Of a stretch of DNA of 64,000 nucleotides, positions 10,704 through 22,018 are shown in pieces (the first letter of the stretch is position 1; each line of letters starts with the position of its first letter). The position numbers and the translations under genes are program-made. The notes under the pieces are model-generated. The model made no database searches. It saw nothing but the letters and a program-made list of their open reading frames with translations, and had not been told where the DNA came from. Source of the stretch: Pestalotiopsis fici W106-1 (lineage: Eukaryota; Ascomycota; Sordariomycetes; Amphisphaeriales; Sporocadaceae); NCBI RefSeq assembly GCF_000516985.1, contig NW_006917099.1, forward strand, positions 1,566,685 through 1,630,684. Reading direction: 5' to 3'.

Positions 10704-13700
10704 TTACCATCTGAAGAAACCGCCGGATCCGCCAAATAATCTTGCAAGTCTGTTGCGCGCCGTTTCTTGTCCAGCAGATGTATCGGATGGAGGCACGTCT
10801 GCCACTCCGTTTCCAGGCTCAGATGGCGGTATACTCTGTTCATCCAAGCTCAGTGATTGACTCTGTAGCGACAAAAGCGGACCAATATCATAGCCGCTGT
10901 CATTTAATCTTTGAAGGAGCTTGTGGCCCTGGAGTCGCTGGCTGTGTCTTGTACCCTTGCGTCGCTGGGCGCCGTTCTTGATCAAGAGTCGGACTACATC
11001 ATAGAGCCAGTCAAGACCAAAGGGACTTCTCTGGAACACTGAGTCTGGTTCGAGAATATAATCAAGAGGAGTTTGCCCTGCACCATTCAGCCTATTGGGG
11101 TTGGCACCCTTCTCTAGGAGATACTCTGCAAGTGTCGGTGGACTGAGATGTAACACACTCGTTGGACTCCCTGGATCGAGGCCAATGCCAAAGAGGGTTG
11201 CCACAGACAACCCATTCCGAACGGCTACCCACACAAGGTCTGCATATATGACGGCAGTCTGTTGATTTGGGCTCCTCCAAATTCCCTCGAACATGAGTGA
11301 AAAGGCGTCAGGATATAGCTGGATTCTGAAGCCATTATTCAAAATGAGCTTGGCCGATTCCAGACGCGCTGCGACCATGTCCGATTGCTGTACCGCCGAT
11401 TTGTAAAGCACTAATTCCAACAAAATGGACACTAGTGGTTCGGACGACCTTTGGAATACGAAACTGTCATGCTGAACAGAATCTGCTAGGTACAGAGATA
11501 ATCCGCCGACAACTGCAAAGTATAGCCCAGATGCCAAAACGTGCGAGGGCCCTCGAGTATTTTGGAGTACTCTCTCTTTTCCCGGTATTCCCAGACCTCC
11601 CGGTGGTTCTGTCAGCTTGCCTGGCACGCCCAGCTCGCTTGGTCCCCCTGCGCTTCCCGGAACTTCTGTGCTGCCTGGGATTCCTGTACTGGAGAGCCAA
11701 TCGATATCTTTAACCGGCATGCCTCCACCATACCCTCTGCGTTGTGGAATATCTGGGTGTCTTGTGAATGTCCCAGGCCAGTCATTCTTCTGGCGAAGAA
11801 CGTGTCCTAGAACATTCGCAGGAAGTCGAGACAAATACATGTACTGACTGACTCCAGTGGTCATCTCAGCCTGAACAGCGTGGTCGAGGATAGCAGAGCC
11901 CGACGAACTTCCCATCGATCTCTTACCCAGGCCACAATTGACGTAGGTGTAAAACTTGACAAGAAAATTGTGTCCATTCTCCGGTGTCATGTCCGCGCGA
12001 GTTCCTAAAACAGTGTGCTTGAATGTGGGTAATTCCATCCAGTCCTTGACTGTCTGATGCATTAGCTGCAATACGCAATCTCGCTTGTTTTTCAACGAAT
12101 TTCTGCTGTAGTCCGAGAGAGCTGAGTACTGAAGACCGTTACCGGCCACAATGTCGATTATCCCTCCTGAAATAGTTCCAACGTGGCCTTCTGGATCTGC
12201 AAAACCAGGTGCATTTTCATTTGTAATGGCAACCAAAGCCTCGGACAGAGAATCAGACATTCCACAAGCAAGTAATTCCGGAACCTCACTCAGATAGATT
12301 ATGTCCGAAGATCGCGATAAGCATTCCAAAAGGATATACGTTTGCTTTCTCGTGGATGCTGGGAGTCGGTGGATGATTGCTGAATAGTATTCCTCAAGCT
12401 CGTCGGGAAGTGAATCGAGACAGTGACGCAACTTTTGAGGCAACTCCTCGTCCGTTTCGTTAGTCGCGGTCACTAAGGAGACCAAATCTGTCATAACCAA
12501 TCTTACCCAAACAAACACACCTCTAGCACGGTTGGCAATATCTCCCACGAACGGGCGAATGAGCGCTTTGATTCTGCTACATTCCGGTAGAGAGCTAGCG
12601 CAGTACTCGTGGATGTCTTCCAAGGTGTGCTCGTGAATGCTGAAGCTTGGACAGGTCCCAAAGTGATCGCGGAAGACGGTCCACGGGCGGCTTGAAAAAA
12701 GGATCTTGGTCCGTGTTTTTGATCCCAACTTTGCCTTGACGAGGTCTTTCAAAAACGCAGAAACGACCTCGGGGCTGCCGGCATACTCGTCCAGGGCGTC
12801 GAGAAATAAACAAACTTCGAGATCAAAAGCGTCCTGGTCAAAAACTCGTCGAAGTCCTTGCTCAAGATCAGATTGTGTCCACTGCATTAATTGAATGCTG
12901 ATTTGACGTTTCTGGCGTGCTCTTTGCCGCCCAATCAACCTGGTGATGTGTTGTTTATTGTCTGGCTTCAGCTCAGCCTCTGTCAGAAAGTTTCCGACTT
13001 GACCAGATATGTCGAGACTTTCACTCCAACTCCTAATGATGAATTTGATTTTCTCTTCATTCTCAGTAAATGTGGGTAAGAGTTTTCGAAGCGTGTTCTG
13101 TTCCGCCGCAGCGTAGACACTCTTATCACTGGTGGCATGCGAAATGCCGTCAAAGTCACGAAGAAGTGTCTTTTTAATCAACGAGCGATCAGCCGACTTC
13201 AGGTACGGTACGTGGTCTTGAAGAAGACGGTGCAGCTTCAGTGACGGATTTTCGCATAAAAGAGTGACCATGTGTTTCTGGTGCACAGTGCTGTCGGATT
13301 TGATGTTGCATAACTGGAAAAGTGTTTTCACGTCGGACTGAACGGCTTCGTATAGACCGGTGGACTTTTCGGAGAGGAAATCTCCGATGAGTCCGCGGAG
13401 GCGGACATCTCCCTCCAACAGTTGACTCAAGAGACTTCCCAACAGGCCTTCAAATGACTTCTGTAGGTGAGTACCGCGATGATGAAAGAAGAAGCTTGCA
13501 ATGATCTGTCCAGACATTGATCTCCAGTAGTGCAAAAACTCTTTTGTCCGGTCGTCGTCTAAGAGAAATTTCATGAATGTTGATTTTCCTGAGCCGGGCT
13601 TACCATTGATCCAAAATATTCCTTCGCCTTCCCTTAGCCACTGTGATAAGCCAATCGACTGAGTTTCAAAGGCCCAGCTAAAGGTATGGCCAACATTTTG

Positions 13701-15221
13701 GACAATCTGGCCATATCTTTGGTCTCTTTCTGGCGCCCTGAGAACTGATATGATCACTACATGAGTTAGTAATGTGTTTTATGGTCAGCTTGATTTTTTT
13801 GGTATTCATACAATCATAGTCCCAGCCTACTAACTCAGAGTTACGTGCATCATCCAGTAAATCTTGTCTTGCATAGCTAGTGTCACTCTCATACTGGACA
13901 CCAGAGCTCATGTTCATCGCTAACGCAGTGGGTTCCATCCGATGAGGTGTTTCGCCTAAAAAGCAGATTTCTCGGATCTTGTTGATAATGATCGGTATCC
14001 TGCGGTCACCTACGTTGAATTTAACCATATGCGAGTGGTCTTCGTCGATCTGAATAGTAGACGATGGATTCAAAGTGCGATATCCTGTCGCGGATTGGTG
14101 ATCGACCATGATTGATCTTGGACCTGATCGTTTGTATATTCCATCGATCTTTTCCTATATGGCTGTCAGAAAGACCCTATTGAAGGATGGACTACGTTAT
14201 AAACACAAGGAGGCAACGAATGGCTACCTACGACTGTTGGCGATGTCTTGGTCTCATAAGCCCAACAAAGGTTCATTCTCTGTAGATGCGATATCCCAGC
14301 GAATTGTGTTTCCAGGTTGGGTAGAAAACTCGATGTCTCGGAGAGATGTTCGACCAGGCCTTTATTGGGCCGGTCTCCAACCATAGTCAGGAGTTGTGCA
14401 AGGGCCATACCACGACTGGGAGTGCCAAAAAAGATGGCTCCCTTGATTATGCTCAGCATAAACTGAGCATTTTCATTTGCTCCTGCTAGTATCACGAGGA
14501 GCTGCTTGAGCAAGACGCCACCTAGACTGTGAGCAAGGAACACGAGAGGTTTCGTGGAAGGAGATGCCCAGCCATTTGTTTGCAGTGTCAAATAAAGACT
14601 GTTCGACAGGTCCACAATTGTCTGGAACGAGTCACTGTCCTTTAGAGTCGTGTCATAGCCAAACAAGATGAATCGAACTCCATCCATACTGGTGGGTAAC
14701 GTGTCTCGGATCCACATATAGGACTTGTTGTCACCTTTTGGTTGCCATGATCCAAAGGGATGGCTCGCGAGACCGGACAGAACAATGCAGTCGCATCGAT
14801 GTTCAGTCGCACTGACATCGTTTAGCACCGTAAGTCCTAAGAAATGAGAGTCCAAGACCAACGGCTCCGGGAATCCAGGGACGGGAAACCGCCATTCTGA
14901 ATCAACGGACTTGTCCGAACCTTCTGCTGTGGCCAAAGGTGATGGCGCATGGCTGAACATGACGGTTGCCACCTTGCGATTCCATATCTTGTGTGGGTCA
15001 ACAGAAGGAGCTAGGGAGTAGATCTCGATGTCGCCAGCCGTCACAGTAGGGTCGTTGATGGCACTGGCAATGAGCTGGGTTGCGGCATATCTATCAAAGC
15101 CTGGGCGGTCTGGCAATCCCTGAACCCTATATACTTTCGACTTCTTTTGATTTGTCGTCATTTCGATACAGCCTTCGCATATTTTCTCGATCGTCAGCGT
15201 GGTGGTAGTGGTATCTGTCAA
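10704..15221 (-). CDS. Fungal NLR: alpha/beta-hydrolase - NACHT - ankyrin
   Basis: A 1452-aa NLR is predicted from three exons: 15221-14228, 14123-13812 and 13756-10704. The joins keep frame and both introns have branch points (CTGAC, ACTAAC). Residues about 30-400 form a SesB-type alpha/beta-hydrolase with nucleophile motif HSLGG (Ser about 231) and a DHSHMVKF-type C-terminal His region. The NACHT ATPase has Walker A GKPGSGKST (about 490), Walker B LFLDALDE (about 755) and the FSSRP sensor. A GxxG-rich collagen-like linker lies at about 1124-1167, then a short ankyrin-like part near 1317 (EYLLEKGANPN). Such proteins sense non-self and trigger incompatibility or defence in fungi; the ligand is unknown. 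The start could also be the in-frame Met 20 codons later. The spacing from Walker A to Walker B, about 265 aa, is unusually long. Confidence 0.85.
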
Positions 15222-15409
15222 GTCACAATCCTTTACCCCTCGCGTCGGAGACTCTGGCTGGAAGCTCCACTCATAGAAGCAGGGCGACTGCAGCTGTATG
15301 AGTCAGCAAGTGATCGACCCCTGTCATATTACACGGGAATATCTGTACCGCACTTGGCTTCAATTAAATAAACACTAGTAGTTCCAATTTCCGTTGAAAT
15401 ACAAGCCTG
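15222..15409. promoter_or_regulatory. Upstream region of the NACHT gene
   Basis: This is the only sequence between the NLR start and the upstream NLR remnant, so its promoter must lie here or inside the remnant. No clear TATA box is seen. Confidence 0.3.
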
Positions 15410-15711
15410 TCATGCTGCATAGATTTTGTAAAGTAAAGTGATAATCCGCTGAAAGCTGTGAGGTACAGCCCCTACATCAACTTCTGTCACGTCTTTTGAA
15501 CGCTCTTGGATCTGTCGTCTAGCTTGCCATTCGTGGCCGGAGTAGTGGGAAGGTATGTTCTCTCTGACAAGTTGCGCTTGATCGATTCCAGGGAGTTTAG
15601 ATATATGCGTGTATTGGCCAACTCCATTGGTCATCTCACATTTCACGGCGTGGTCAAGGATCAAAAGAACCAGATACTTCCGTTTCGGTCCAAGAGAAGA
15701 CGGGTCACCTC
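15410..15711 (-). pseudogene. NLR remnant, C-terminal part
   Basis: The - strand frame contains ILDHAVKCEMTNGVGQYTHI, which parallels ILDHAVQAEMTTGVSQYMYL in the neighbouring NACHT protein. Matching flanks are SLGPKR before it and SKLPG after it, and the end parallels the LYFAV...LSLYLAD stretch. The frame opens after a TGA at about 15712 and closes at 15410. It is a degraded piece of a paralogue lacking hydrolase and NACHT parts. It probably records an earlier tandem copy removed by unequal exchange. Confidence 0.7.
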
Positions 15712-16435
15712 ATGACAGCTACCACGGAAATCTTGCATGCATCAACAACCAAAGCGAAGCCCTCCAAGTATACCAAAGGCTGGTGGGCGAGTGACTTGAC
15801 TCCACTGCGTCAGATCTACGTGTACTGGAGAGACCACGCCAGAGCGGAGCGGCGTGCCTAGTTGGAGGCATAATAGTTTGCGTTATTACAGTTTGAATGC
15901 AATTTGAAAGTCGCCCAACGAGGCTGAGTCTGCACGCTTGCTTCACGTCATGCTTCAAAAAGCAGGCCAAGTTATGACTGGTAAATTAGACTCCGAGTGA
16001 TAAGTCCGAGATATCTAGCATAGGAGCAGCTAGTTCGCTCAATCTGACATTCGTTGGCAACGACATTTCGTTCAATCCTCAAGCGCAAAAGCCCGTACCT
16101 CTTACGACATAGCCAATCTGGCGATACACTCATACTAATTTCATTCTTGAGCCTCCAGCGTGCGGCTTCTTCGCTTCGAAGCTGACAACCTGGTATTTGC
16201 AAACTTCGTAGGGCGCACAATAGCGCACCATAGCTAGCCCTTTCGCCGCTACAACAGACCGAAGCCAGCAAGACTTGTTGTACTTGTCTAATACTGAATA
16301 ATTCACCTACGTCACCAAGGACCGGCTGTTATTGGAGGACACGCAACCTGGAATGGATCCGTCTCGAGCTCACGAGTCCCAAGTCAGCTTGACATCGTAT
16401 AGATTTTGCTACGCCCTCAGAAAATATCTCTCTGC
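15712..16435. other. Intergenic between NLR remnant and NB-ARC gene
   Basis: Only short spurious ORFs are present. Parts could be further decayed NLR sequence, but I can align nothing. The 3' UTR of the NB-ARC gene is expected near 16400. Confidence 0.4.
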
Positions 16436-19400
16436 TCAGCGGTCAAAGAAGCCGACCAGCATGTTGAAAGCAATCTCCTCCTCGTCGTCGGTATAGCGAG
16501 CCTGGAAGGAGTCAATGCCGGTGACCCTGAAACGCAGGCGTTCCGCAATTGCTCGCAGCGTTTCGGAATCGCGAGAGTCTCCATTGACAAGTCGCAAGAG
16601 TTCCACGCTCGGCCCAGGCGATGGAATAGACTCAAGCACCTGCGCTTGTCTGCGTATTATGCGTGCCTGTTCTCCAAGCGTGTTTTCCTCTCGGTTTCGT
16701 GCAACATGGAGTGCTTTGGATAGTGCCACCCTGCCAAGAAATGTTTTAGTCTTTGGTTAAGAACATGGCATTTGGGATAAACTGGAAAGAAATGAGGTCT
16801 GACTGACATTGCTTCTTGCCACCTGCCTAACCGGTAGTGAGTTGTTCCAATTTTGAAGTGGATCGCAGCCACCTTTGGATGTGTCGACATTTGGGCTACA
16901 AGCATGTCTAGTGAGGCCTGATACAATTCTCTGGCTTTTTCCAAGTCGCCCTGTTCAAAGTAGAGGTTGCCACGCATGAAGTGAACACTAGAGTACATAG
17001 TTAGTGAGGAGCCGTGAGTGAGCTAGGGTCCATGTCACCGGCCAAGGCCAAGGCGAGAAAGGGTTCTTACAACACAATGTCGTGGTAATTTTCACCACCA
17101 TGCTCTTCCATGATGCTTTGGCTCTTATCGAGCTCAGCCCCCGAGCTCTCGAAATCTCCCTTCCACAGCAAAGCTCGAGCAAGGTTCAGGTGGCAGAGAC
17201 CGACCATCAACTGAGCCCCTGGGTTGGGAATCTGCTCCCGTATGTGGATTGAACGTTCGTAGAAGTCGAGGCTTTTGTCATAGTTGCCTTCGGCGGCCTC
17301 TAGGTTCCCCAAATTCATGTACGTGTTGGCCAATTCTTCGTGCACGAGGCCAAGACGCTTCTCTCGAATTCGCTGGCTTTCCTCCAGAGCCTCGCGGCAT
17401 TTATCGAGCTTGTTCATGGAAAAGTGGATCTGGGACTCCGTGTTGAGAAGATGAGCACGAGTCAAGCCCCCTTCGTCGACTTCTTTGCAAGCTTCGGCGG
17501 CACCATGAGTAAGCTGAAGGGTATCGTCCCAGTCGCCAAGATCACTTACGTACCTAGCCACTGGTCAGCATTTGGCGTATCCAGAGCTCTGTCCAAAAAC
17601 TCCACTCACCAGGCGCAGTTGGTCATGAGCTCAGCGAACGCTTGCGTGCAACTAAGGGGCAACGACGCCCCTTTGAGCCGCCCGTACAAATCATAGAGCG
17701 ACATGGCATGTTTGATGTACTCCCGGCATTTTTCCCAGTCTCCATACATCATGCGTCCCTCGATCTGCTTCGGGAAAGCGTCGTTGATTAACACGGAGGC
17801 AGACTCGAATATTGTTTGCCGTTCTGATCCCTCGAGGTCTTTCTGGAGTATGAAAGCGACTTGGGTGAGTCGGTGAAGGCTAATCCGATCGTCCGACTCG
17901 CCCTGCACATCAACCAGGCCGAGGTTACGCAAGAAGCTGATACCATCGACGACGCTGTGTTACGTGAGTTGGTAAATGTTCATATAATGGAGTAGAGTGT
18001 TGGTTGATGGAAACATGCGTACTAAAACTCATCGCTGCAGAACTCCAAATTTCCCGCAGCGAGTGAGGGATTCAAGTCGAGGAATACCTTCATTGGAATT
18101 TCATCAGGCTGAAAACAACACAGAGTACCAAGTATGTTCCATGCGTATGGATTGCTTGAATGCGTCCGCATGTTGTCGAAGGTCATTGCCCAGAGCGTGT
18201 TGAGCCTGTGTGGCCTCATAGCCGGATCTTTCTCGAGAAGGTGAGGCAGGTGTTTCTGGTATCGTTTCACAAATTTGGCTAGGTTATGAGTACAAGACGG
18301 GAGGCCATGTTTGATCGATGCAACCATCTGCTGAATCCCCAAAGCCAGACCGTCGAGCTCTTTGAGCAGAAAATCAAGGGCCTTCACTTCTTGAGGCGGG
18401 AGTTCCGGAGCCTGAAATTGGGTTTCCTTGGCTGTGGTACTGTTCTCCTCTTCCCTAAACAGAAGTTCAAGAAATAGGTTCCTGGCTTGGTCTTTGCCGA
18501 GCTTCTCGACAGTGCTGCTGCGGCCTCCATGGAGTGACAAACGCCTTGCCAAACCAGGGTACCTCGTTGTCACTATCACAGATCCTTTGCTCTCAGGAGG
18601 TGGTAGATAGTCTTTGATATGATCAAAATCCTCGACATTGTCCAGGATTAGCAACCAAGATTCGTCTAGATAACATGCAACGCAAGGCGTTCCAGGCAGT
18701 TAGCCCCCGCAGACAAGCTAGACGAGCCAGGACATGATAGGGGATGTAAGAGAAAAGCTGTGCGAGGGTGACCCTAACTGAGTACGGCATCATGTACGAA
18801 CACAGGGAGCGCCTCGGCAGGAACAAGGTAGGAGACTCAACTCACCTGCCGTACGAAACCAGTCTTGCACCAGTCTGCGGTTGTTCGCAGCGTCTCCGTC
18901 GAATTTTGCTCCCTCGAGGTGCAGCTGCACTGCAATGTTTGAAAACTCTGCCGCGAGTAAATCTTTCTTCTCGGACATGACCCAAAAGACAGCATCGAGT
19001 TTAGTCTTGGCAGAATTAGCATACTCTTGTGCGAGCTCAGTCTTCCCAACACCACCAATTCCACACAGTGTGTAGATGGCCAACCCGTTGCGATCATGGC
19101 GATCAGATTGCAGCCATTGACCCATGATTGTCAGAATGTCTTCCCGGCCGACGAACAGAGACGTCATGGGGGGCGGGATTGTGTGGACAGGGAAGATCTT
19201 CAATTTGACGCCGTCCGGTTGCTTTGGTTGTTGGCGGAAATTGGTCTGCTTGTAGTACCTTTCCAAGAACTTCTCGGTCTCTCCGATGGCTGCAAAGGCT
19301 TTGGCAAAGGATTTCTCAATGTCCTTCCATTCCTGCTCGAGCTGAACATCCGAGGTCTCTGTTCGAGTTTTGAGACGTTAGTTTCAGAACTAGAACAACG

Positions 19401-20158
19401 ACAGGGCTGTGACGGGATATTTCTTTACTCGGAATGCCTCGGAGATACTTGATGCTGTCTCTCCAAAATTGAATCAAGGCTTGAAGAATGGTTATATAAA
19501 CGTGCCGGAGTTCTTGTTTCTCGGCTGGATCCATATCCTTGTCGCGAGGGGTGCCACGCTTCACCAAGGCAAGCTGTCGACGGATGTCAAGGATCATCTT
19601 GGCATATTTCGATGCCGTATCATCATCTCGTTTGACATATTTCTGTGAAATTATCAGCAAATAGCGTCGATGCTTGATATATGGATGTTCACTCACCGCC
19701 ATGACTTGTACCACTAAGTAGGTGAGTCCCCAGGCCATACCAGTTGTCACAGATCTTGGAAGCATAATAAACATGAAGTTGGCCAGTATGTCTCGGAACT
19801 GCTGACGGAAAAATTCCGTCTCGCCTAGAAGTCTGGAGATGCCTTGGGGGATTGTGGTCCCAAAATCCTCCCTAAGCCCCAGAAGAGCCTCGACAAACTT
19901 TTCTTCTGAACCGAATTCTTCCAAGGTCTTATAATCTTCATCATTGAGCATGTCTTTGCAACATCGCAAAGCTTCTTCCCACCACTCTTCACATATTATT
20001 TGGTGAGATTCATCGTCGTCCCTGCATTTCTTTTATTAACAACGTGAGAGACATCTTTGCAAGTTGAACGGCACCTACAGGATGGACAAGGGCGTCACTC
20101 TATTGGAGTCTGTCGAGTCTTCAGCCAGCGTAAGCCGGTCAAACTCGGCTGAAGACAT
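16436..20158 (-). CDS. Fungal NLR: helical N-domain - NB-ARC - TPR
   Basis: A 1025-aa protein is predicted from nine exons: 20158-20079, 20021-19697, 19642-19429, 19358-18846, 18665-18023, 17954-17610, 17553-17071, 16987-16808 and 16730-16436. All junctions are GT-AG and keep frame. Residues 25-210 are an all-helical N-terminal domain of the DUF7708-like type seen in fungal STAND proteins (WGLTYLVVQVMAKY motif). NB-ARC follows, with P-loop GIGGVGKTEL (about 307), Walker B WLLILDNVED (about 381) and IVTTR. Tetratricopeptide repeats fill about 690-940 (NLGNLEAAEGNYDKSLDFY). Fungal NB-ARC-TPR proteins are intracellular STAND sensors; what this one senses is unknown. The start was chosen at the ATG in context GCCATGTC. 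An upstream in-frame start at 20263 adds only a poorly coding stretch. Confidence 0.85.
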
Positions 20159-20982
20159 GGCAACACCGTGGTTCGTGGTAGAAGATGTGCTATCCTTTCT
20201 GTATTCAGGACGCTGAAATAGCCCAGGGCAGCACAGACAAGTGAGAACTAAATGGACAGGCACAACTTATGACGGTAGAAGATCTGTATTAGATAGGCCT
20301 TTATTGTGCTTTTTGTGTCTGATTCAGCCACGGCGCCACAGTATTCTCGCTTTGTCACGAGGGACCTGGAAGATGTGCCCGGTCGAAGTGGGATGGCAGA
20401 GTACCTAGGTAAGTCCTTTGCAGCGTAACGTCAAAGGTCTACGATTGATGCCGCCGACCGGGAGAATGGAGGCGAGTAGACACCGGGCATGAAGAAGTAA
20501 ATCACAATCAGGTCAAGCCGGGTATGAGGGACGTGACTGAAGTGGCAGGCAACGTATGACTACAGCCGTGGAAGGCGGCGACAGGGGTTGAACTGGTCTT
20601 GTTATTATTGGCTTTGAGGAAGCAACACCATGGCATGCGCTGAATCCCATCCGCACTGTACCGACACCCTCGCATTTGCTTGCCATCCTGGTAACTGGAC
20701 GGTCGCCCGGTTCGATGCAGGATCCAGGGGTCACCATCCCACCCCGCCAACATCGTTGCAACTTCGCACAACCACCAACTGAGAGCCTGTACGGTACTCA
20801 AATCCCTGAAAATTAGAAATGCCTGGATGACGCACTAGGGGACAGGGAGAAGGGAGGGATGACGGCTGACGAGGCTGTAGCGACGATAGAACGAGAGTTT
20901 TGCTAGATTTTGGAAGTGAAATTTTCGAGGTGCGCTGTCCCTTACATGTGCAAATTCGGGACGTGACATCACAATTCGGGAC
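20159..20982. other. Intergenic upstream of the NB-ARC gene
   Basis: The NB-ARC promoter is expected here. Overlapping ORFs on the - strand at 20508-20801 and 20731-21000 show no family resemblance or codon bias. Nothing else is seen. Confidence 0.4.
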
Positions 20983-21195
20983 ATATCTCACTTGAGCCAA
21001 TATGAAGGGGAAGAAAATATCGAGGCAACGTTGGGAAGAAATCTGAGTTGATCCTATACATCTACAAAAGAGGGGCGCTGAAGAGCTATCTAATATACCT
21101 ACATATGTACTTGGTACCTAGGTACCTACCTAGTACCTACCTGCCTAGTACCCGAGCAGGTGATTTGGGGTGGGTACTGACTACGTCAGTGCAAC
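20983..21195 (+). repeat. Dispersed repeat, copy 2, with internal GGTAC-rich insertion
   Basis: This copy aligns with those at 9882 and 31763 through CTCACTTGAGCC, GAAGGGGAAG, CTGAGTTGAT, ACAAAAGAG, CTGAAGAGC, GCAGGTGAT and GGTGGGTACTGACTACGTC. About 50 extra bases at 21107-21155 are a degenerate microsatellite of GGTACCTA-type units. The copy lies just outside the 5' side of the NLR cluster, in the same orientation as copy 1. Confidence 0.8.
21107..21155. repeat. GGTACCTA-type microsatellite inside repeat copy 2
   Basis: Successive TACCTA and GGTACC units form overlapping palindromes (TTGGTACCTAGGTACC). The tract is absent from the other two copies of the dispersed repeat, so it expanded after the copies separated. 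Confidence 0.7.
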
Positions 21196-21530
21196 AACAT
21201 GATACCGAGAACAGGCTCCGAGTCACACCTAGACCATTCGCGGTCTGGGAGATGTGAACTGCAAAAAGACCCTCGCTTTTTTCTACATATCTCGCTACTT
21301 TGTCGTCAGCATCAAATTTTCCAAACGGAGATAAAACAAAACAAAAAACAGTCGCTGGTATACTCGACTGAAGTGACATTCAAAATCATCAAAAGCAAAC
21401 CAAGTCAGTTGGACAAACCCGTCTTTCCTTCCATTTACATGGATATGCACCTCTCAATTACGTTACTAACTAGAGACCCAGACTTCTTTAGAATCGAGCA
21501 GAGTCCACAGTTGCTCGAAAATCTGTCTCC

Positions 21531-21773
21531 ATGTCTCTGCCACACAAAGACCCCGCGCCCACTGGCCCCATGGCCTCCGCCTTCGCCGTCGTTCCTGGCT
21601 TTGAGTTCAGTGAGAACGGTGACAATGTTGTCGATCATCACCTCATTCTCGAGGACAAGTTGCAACCATGGAAGCAGTCCTACGTGCCGGACAAGAAGAA
21701 CAGCGCCGTCATTGAAGTGAAGGGCGTGGGTACTCGTTTGTATTGTGACCAGGCTGGCCGAGGTGGTTTCTAA
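21531..21773 (+). CDS. Small hypothetical protein or truncated gene start
   Basis: This is an 80-codon frame (start MSLPHKDPAPTGP) with a strong bias to C/G-ending codons from about 21565 to 21720, unlike its surroundings. The bias stops abruptly at a GTGGGT that could have been a splice donor, and no following exon is apparent. I recognise no family. It may be the first exon of a gene whose remainder was lost, or a short lineage-specific gene. It lies 335 bp from dispersed repeat copy 2. Confidence 0.35.
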   Translation: MSLPHKDPAPTGPMASAFAVVPGFEFSENGDNVVDHHLILEDKLQPWKQSYVPDKKNSAVIEVKGVGTRLYCDQAGRGGF

Positions 21774-22018
21774 TATTATGTCACAAACCTTGAGTTACAA
21801 ACTGTATGCAAGATAGAGGTAGATTGTGACCGGCTGAGGCTGTACGGAGAGGTTTTGAGGCTTCATTCCTTTATCGAAATGTGCACTGGCCCTTCGTATT
21901 CTCTCTTTTCCTCCTAGGCTGTATCTATTTACGTTCCTTCATTCGAATCCAAGGACCAGATGGACCCAATGAAAATCCTACCTACTTTCTGCTCGCCACC
22001 TTGACTTTTTATTATGAT

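Noticed and set aside
11435..11847. Overlapping + strand ORFs over the NACHT gene
   Set aside because: They mirror the Gly/Pro-rich linker coded on the other strand, whose composition keeps several frames open.
15719..16271. Two - strand ORFs of 83 and 99 codons between the NLR genes
   Set aside because: No alignment to either NLR and no codon bias. Treated as intergenic.
20508..21000. Overlapping - strand ORFs upstream of the NB-ARC gene
   Set aside because: Two frames are open over the same bases without bias or domains.
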